DNA of 64,000 bases, taken from the NCBI GenBank assembly GCA_014584575.1, contig JACTMP010000078.1:1-64000 (forward strand), in the 5' to 3' direction. The translations under genes and the position numbers were made by a program. The DNA is from Chloroflexota bacterium. GTDB lineage: Bacteria > Chloroflexota > Anaerolineae > Promineifilales > Promineifilaceae. How positions within the stretch are numbered: the first letter of the stretch is position 1; every line of letters starts with the position of its first letter. Shown here piece after piece: positions 61,527 through 64,000 of the stretch. The notes beneath the pieces are model-generated. The model was not told the origin of the DNA and made no database searches. It saw nothing but the letters and a program-made list of their open reading frames with translations.

Positions 61527-63545
61527 TCAGACCGCGTGCATCGCCAGCAGCACGCGGTCATATTCGGCAATGGCCTGGGTAACTTTGGCCGCGATGTATT
61601 CGTCCCGGTTACGGCTCATTGTCTCAATCTCGCGGAAGAGGGGTTCCAGCGAGACCATGCCCATGGTGGCGCAGCTTCCTTTCAAGGCGTGCGCCATCTG
61701 GCGCGCCGTTTCCAGATCATCTGCAGCCACGGCCGTTTGCAACTGCGCCAGCAAATGGTCACTCTCGCTCTGGAAAATGTGCATCAGTTCGGCCAACCGG
61801 GCATTGTCGCCGCCTGTGACCTGGTTGAGCGTCACCCTGTCTACCGGCCAGGTCTGGGCCGCGCTGTCCACCTGCGCCGTCGGAAAACGGCACAGCGCGG
61901 TGATCAACATTTCGGCCTGTAGCGGTTTGCTGAGGAAATCGTTCAGCCCATCGGCCAGGTAGTCCTGACGGCTCTCGTGCAGCACATCTGCGGTGACGGC
62001 AATGATCCAGGGCTGTTTTTCCGGCGGCAGGGTAGCGCGAATGGTCTGGGTGGCGGTACGGCCGTCCATCTCTGGCATGTGTAAATCCATCAAGATCACG
62101 TCATAGTGTTGGCGCTTGAGCGCAGCCAGCACTTCCAGGCCGTTGGCGGCCACATCTGGCCGGTAGCCCAGATGCTCCAACATCCAGGCCATCACCTTCT
62201 GGTTGGTCAGGTTATCTTCAGCCACCAGGATGCGCAGCGGAAGCTGGCGGGCCATATCAGGGTCAAACGGCCGTACCCGTTCCCATCTGGGCGCAGTTGG
62301 CGGCGGCTGTTCCGTTATCGGACTGGGGATGGTTACATGGAAGGTTGAGCCTTTGCCCGATTCGCTCTCGGCCCAGATGCGCCCGCCCATCAACTCCACC
62401 AATCGCTGCGAAATGGTCAGCCCCAGGCCAGCGCCGCTATAGCGGCGGCTGCGCCCGGCATGTCCGCGATGAAAAGGCTGGAACAGCCATTCGGTATAGT
62501 CGGGCGGCAGGCCAATGCCGGTATCTTGCACCGAGAGATGAATTTCATAGGTGGCAGCGTCCAGATAACGGCCGTCTACCCGCACCTGAATTGAACCGGC
62601 ATGGGTGAACTTGATGGCGTTGCTCACCAGATTGAGCAGCACCTGCCGCAGCCGGTCGCCATCACCAATAAAAACCTGGGGCATGTCCGGCGCAAAAGTA
62701 GCAGATAGCTGGAGTTCCTTTTCGTCCGCATTGGTCTTTAGCAGATTGAGCACCTCGTTGACGCCATTTGGCAGGTGATACGGCCGTAGCTCCAACGACA
62801 ACTGGCGCGCCTCAATGCGTGACAGATCCAAAATATCATTCAAAATGGTCAGCAGCGTATGGCTGCTGCGCCGGGCAATCTCCACAAAGGTTTGCTGGTC
62901 AGACGTCAGTTCCGTATCCAGCAGCAAACTGGTCAGCCCCACAATGGCGTTGAGCGGCGTGCGGATTTCGTGGCTGGTATTGGCTAAAAATTGGGTTTTG
63001 GCCTGGTTGGCGGCTTCGGCCGCTTCTTTGGCCGCCAGGATGGCCATTTCCGCCTCTTTGCGGGTGGTAATATCACGGGCAATGGCGATAAATTGGCGTT
63101 CTCCCTGCACCAACATCTGGCTGATGGTGAAATCCAGGGGGAAGAGACGGCCGTCCTGACGCTGCCCGGCTATCTCGTTGCGAATACTGACGATGTCGGC
63201 GTGTTGTTTGTCTGTTTGCAGCGCCAGCGCCTCCTGCTCCACCTGGTAGAGATGTGGGTCCGGCAGCAGCAGTTCCAGGTGCGCCCCAATGACTTCAACG
63301 GCCGTGTAACCAAACATTTGCTCGGCAGCGCGGTTAAACCATTCGATACGGCCGTGTTCATCAAACGTGATGATAGCGTCAGCCACATTGTCCAACACTG
63401 CCTGCAACCGGTCTTGCTCCGCCGCCCGCTGCCCATAAGTCTGGCTGATTTGCGCCAACAATGCCGCCCACGTTTCCGCGTCAGGCACCTGCCCATCCTC
63501 CAGACCAAACCGACTTAACTGTGCTGCTAACAATGGATTCAACAT
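61527..63545 (-). CDS. Hybrid sensor histidine kinase (PAS-HisKA-HATPase-REC-HPt)
   Basis: 672 residues, cytoplasmic. PAS domain at about 45-160, phosphoacceptor H192 in [16 protein letters not shown]-binding N/G boxes ([30 protein letters not shown]), receiver domain with D487 in [13 protein letters not shown], and a terminal HPt domain with H619 in [13 protein letters not shown] full internal phosphorelay therefore exists in one chain; the final response regulator is not in the window. No transmembrane helix, so the PAS domain senses an internal signal. Confidence 0.94.
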   Translation of the reverse strand: MLNPLLAAQLSRFGLEDGQVPDAETWAALLAQISQTYGQRAAEQDRLQAVLDNVADAIITFDEHGRIEWFNRAAEQMFGYTAVEVIGAHLELLLPDPHLYQVEQEALALQTDKQHADIVSIRNEIAGQRQDGRLFPLDFTISQMLVQGERQFIAIARDITTRKEAEMAILAAKEAAEAANQAKTQFLANTSHEIRTPLNAIVGLTSLLLDTELTSDQQTFVEIARRSSHTLLTILNDILDLSRIEARQLSLELRPYHLPNGVNEVLNLLKTNADEKELQLSATFAPDMPQVFIGDGDRLRQVLLNLVSNAIKFTHAGSIQVRVDGRYLDAATYEIHLSVQDTGIGLPPDYTEWLFQPFHRGHAGRSRRYSGAGLGLTISQRLVELMGGRIWAESESGKGSTFHVTIPSPITEQPPPTAPRWERVRPFDPDMARQLPLRILVAEDNLTNQKVMAWMLEHLGYRPDVAANGLEVLAALKRQHYDVILMDLHMPEMDGRTATQTIRATLPPEKQPWIIAVTADVLHESRQDYLADGLNDFLSKPLQAEMLITALCRFPTAQVDSAAQTWPVDRVTLNQVTGGDNARLAELMHIFQSESDHLLAQLQTAVAADDLETARQMAHALKGSCATMGMVSLEPLFREIETMSRNRDEYIAAKVTQAIAEYDRVLLAMHAV

Positions 63546-63587
63546 TTGGCAACCTTTTGTTACTACTGCATTGCCACCGAAACAGAT

Positions 63588-63633
63588 GGTAATCGGTAAT
63601 CAGTCAACGGCAATCGGTTGTTCACCGATTACC
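63588..63633. repeat. GGTAATCGGT inverted repeat
   Basis: GGTAATCGGTAATC and CGATTACC words flank CAGTCAACGGCAATCGG in the gap between two divergent genes. Confidence 0.65.
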
Positions 63634-63748
63634 GTACACCAGGCCAATTTTCCTATTCTAGCGTTCACTGCCAGGTCAGGCACTCCCCGATGGGTACTGT
63701 GCCCACCTCCATTTTAACGCTATACTTGCCATCTGAAAAACCCCAGAA

Positions 63749-63781
63749 AAAAGTTCAACTTTTTGGAAAAGTTGAACTTTT
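63749..63781. repeat. 33-bp hairpin (15-3-15) upstream of the quinone reductase
   Basis: AAAAGTTCAACTTTT, loop TGG, AAAAGTTGAACTTTT, a perfect 15-bp stem ending 9 bases before the next ATG. The right arm ends in TTTTGG. Confidence 0.9.
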
Positions 63782-63790
63782 GGAAACGCT

Positions 63791-64000
63791 ATGCAGCAAA
63801 TCTGGATCAGCAAAGTCGGCCCCCCGGAAACCCTCAAATTGCAGAGCAGCCCTGACCCCATTCCCCGCACCGGCGAAGTGCGCATACGGGTGCAGGCGAA
63901 TGGCGTCAGTTTTGCCGACCTGTGGGGGCGTATGGGGCTGGACAAGGCCGCCCCTGCGCCGCCCTTTGTGCCCGGCCTGGAAGTAGCCGGGGTGATTGAT
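63791..64000 (+). CDS. Quinone oxidoreductase-like MDR protein (partial, right edge)
   Basis: First 70 residues of a medium-chain dehydrogenase/reductase. The N-terminal half of the GroES-like domain is clear: ETLKLQSSPDPIPRTGEVRI, VQANGVSFADLWGRMG and FVPGLEVAGVID. Absence of the Cys/His zinc ligands in this part points to the zinc-free quinone reductase/VAT-1 branch. The rest lies outside the window. The start is fixed by the family and by the preceding hairpin; no strong Shine-Dalgarno. Confidence 0.85.
   Translation, partial: MQQIWISKVGPPETLKLQSSPDPIPRTGEVRIRVQANGVSFADLWGRMGLDKAAPAPPFVPGLEVAGVID

Overview
The window is about 60% G+C, densely coded and gene-rich, with no rRNA or tRNA that I can recognise. 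Several traits suggest a Chloroflexota genome of the Anaerolineae/Ardenticatenia kind: lipoproteins with long Thr/Pro/Ala linkers, an NBR1-type Ig lipoprotein, a LysW-dependent lysine pathway, YitT, and many small toxin-antitoxin cassettes. That placement is an inference from gene content, not a search result.

Layout. 155-4420: smc, then a VapBC-type pair. 4430-4972: two 21-bp tandem arrays in inverted orientation. 4973-13979: nucleotidyltransferase, Bcr-type MFS, an orphan CoxL-like molybdenum hydroxylase, several unknown small genes, a C39-like peptidase, a second MFS and an SMP-30 lactonase. 13976-17675 (mostly minus): alpha/beta hydrolase, YitT, a DUF3179-like fragment, GrpB. 17672-27634 (minus): cutC followed by a nearly complete alpha-aminoadipate lysine cluster (lysU, lysT, MOSC protein, hcs, lysJ, lysZ, lysY, lysX, lysW) with a BrnTA pair inserted on the other strand. 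Upstream of lysW lie two consecutive short Lys-rich ORFs, each followed by an intrinsic terminator, which look like tandem attenuators. 27732-38267: lipoproteins, PP2C phosphatase, dtd, PQQ-type dehydrogenase, YggS protein, HMG-CoA lyase-like enzyme, class V aminotransferase, aat, PRPP synthetase, hydrolase. 38377-46227: large membrane-anchored protein, ppk1, CapA-like lipoprotein, M16 peptidase. 46520-53748: a type III-like restriction-modification pair whose two genes are separated by 1.2 kb of GC-rich palindromic repeats. 53897-64000: MBL hydrolase, mgtE, ErpA-type protein, SH3 membrane protein, a heterodimeric ABC exporter, a hybrid histidine kinase and the start of a quinone oxidoreductase.

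Two sequence-level themes run through everything. First, the 8-bp palindrome ACGGCCGT occurs about 150 times (hand count) where about 2 are expected. It lies mostly inside genes, is read as Thr-Ala-Val, (Asn/Asp)-Gly-Arg or Arg-Pro, is missing from the cassettes that look acquired, and seeds local minisatellites. Second, almost every gap between genes holds a hairpin built from short repeated words; many genes end inside such a repeat, and a set of 33-bp hairpins keeps a 15-3-15 geometry while the arm sequence changes completely.

Gene starts were chosen by Shine-Dalgarno spacing, by family alignment from memory, or by promoter position. Several -10 boxes sit only 6-11 bases before an ATG that lacks a Shine-Dalgarno, so leaderless transcripts appear common.
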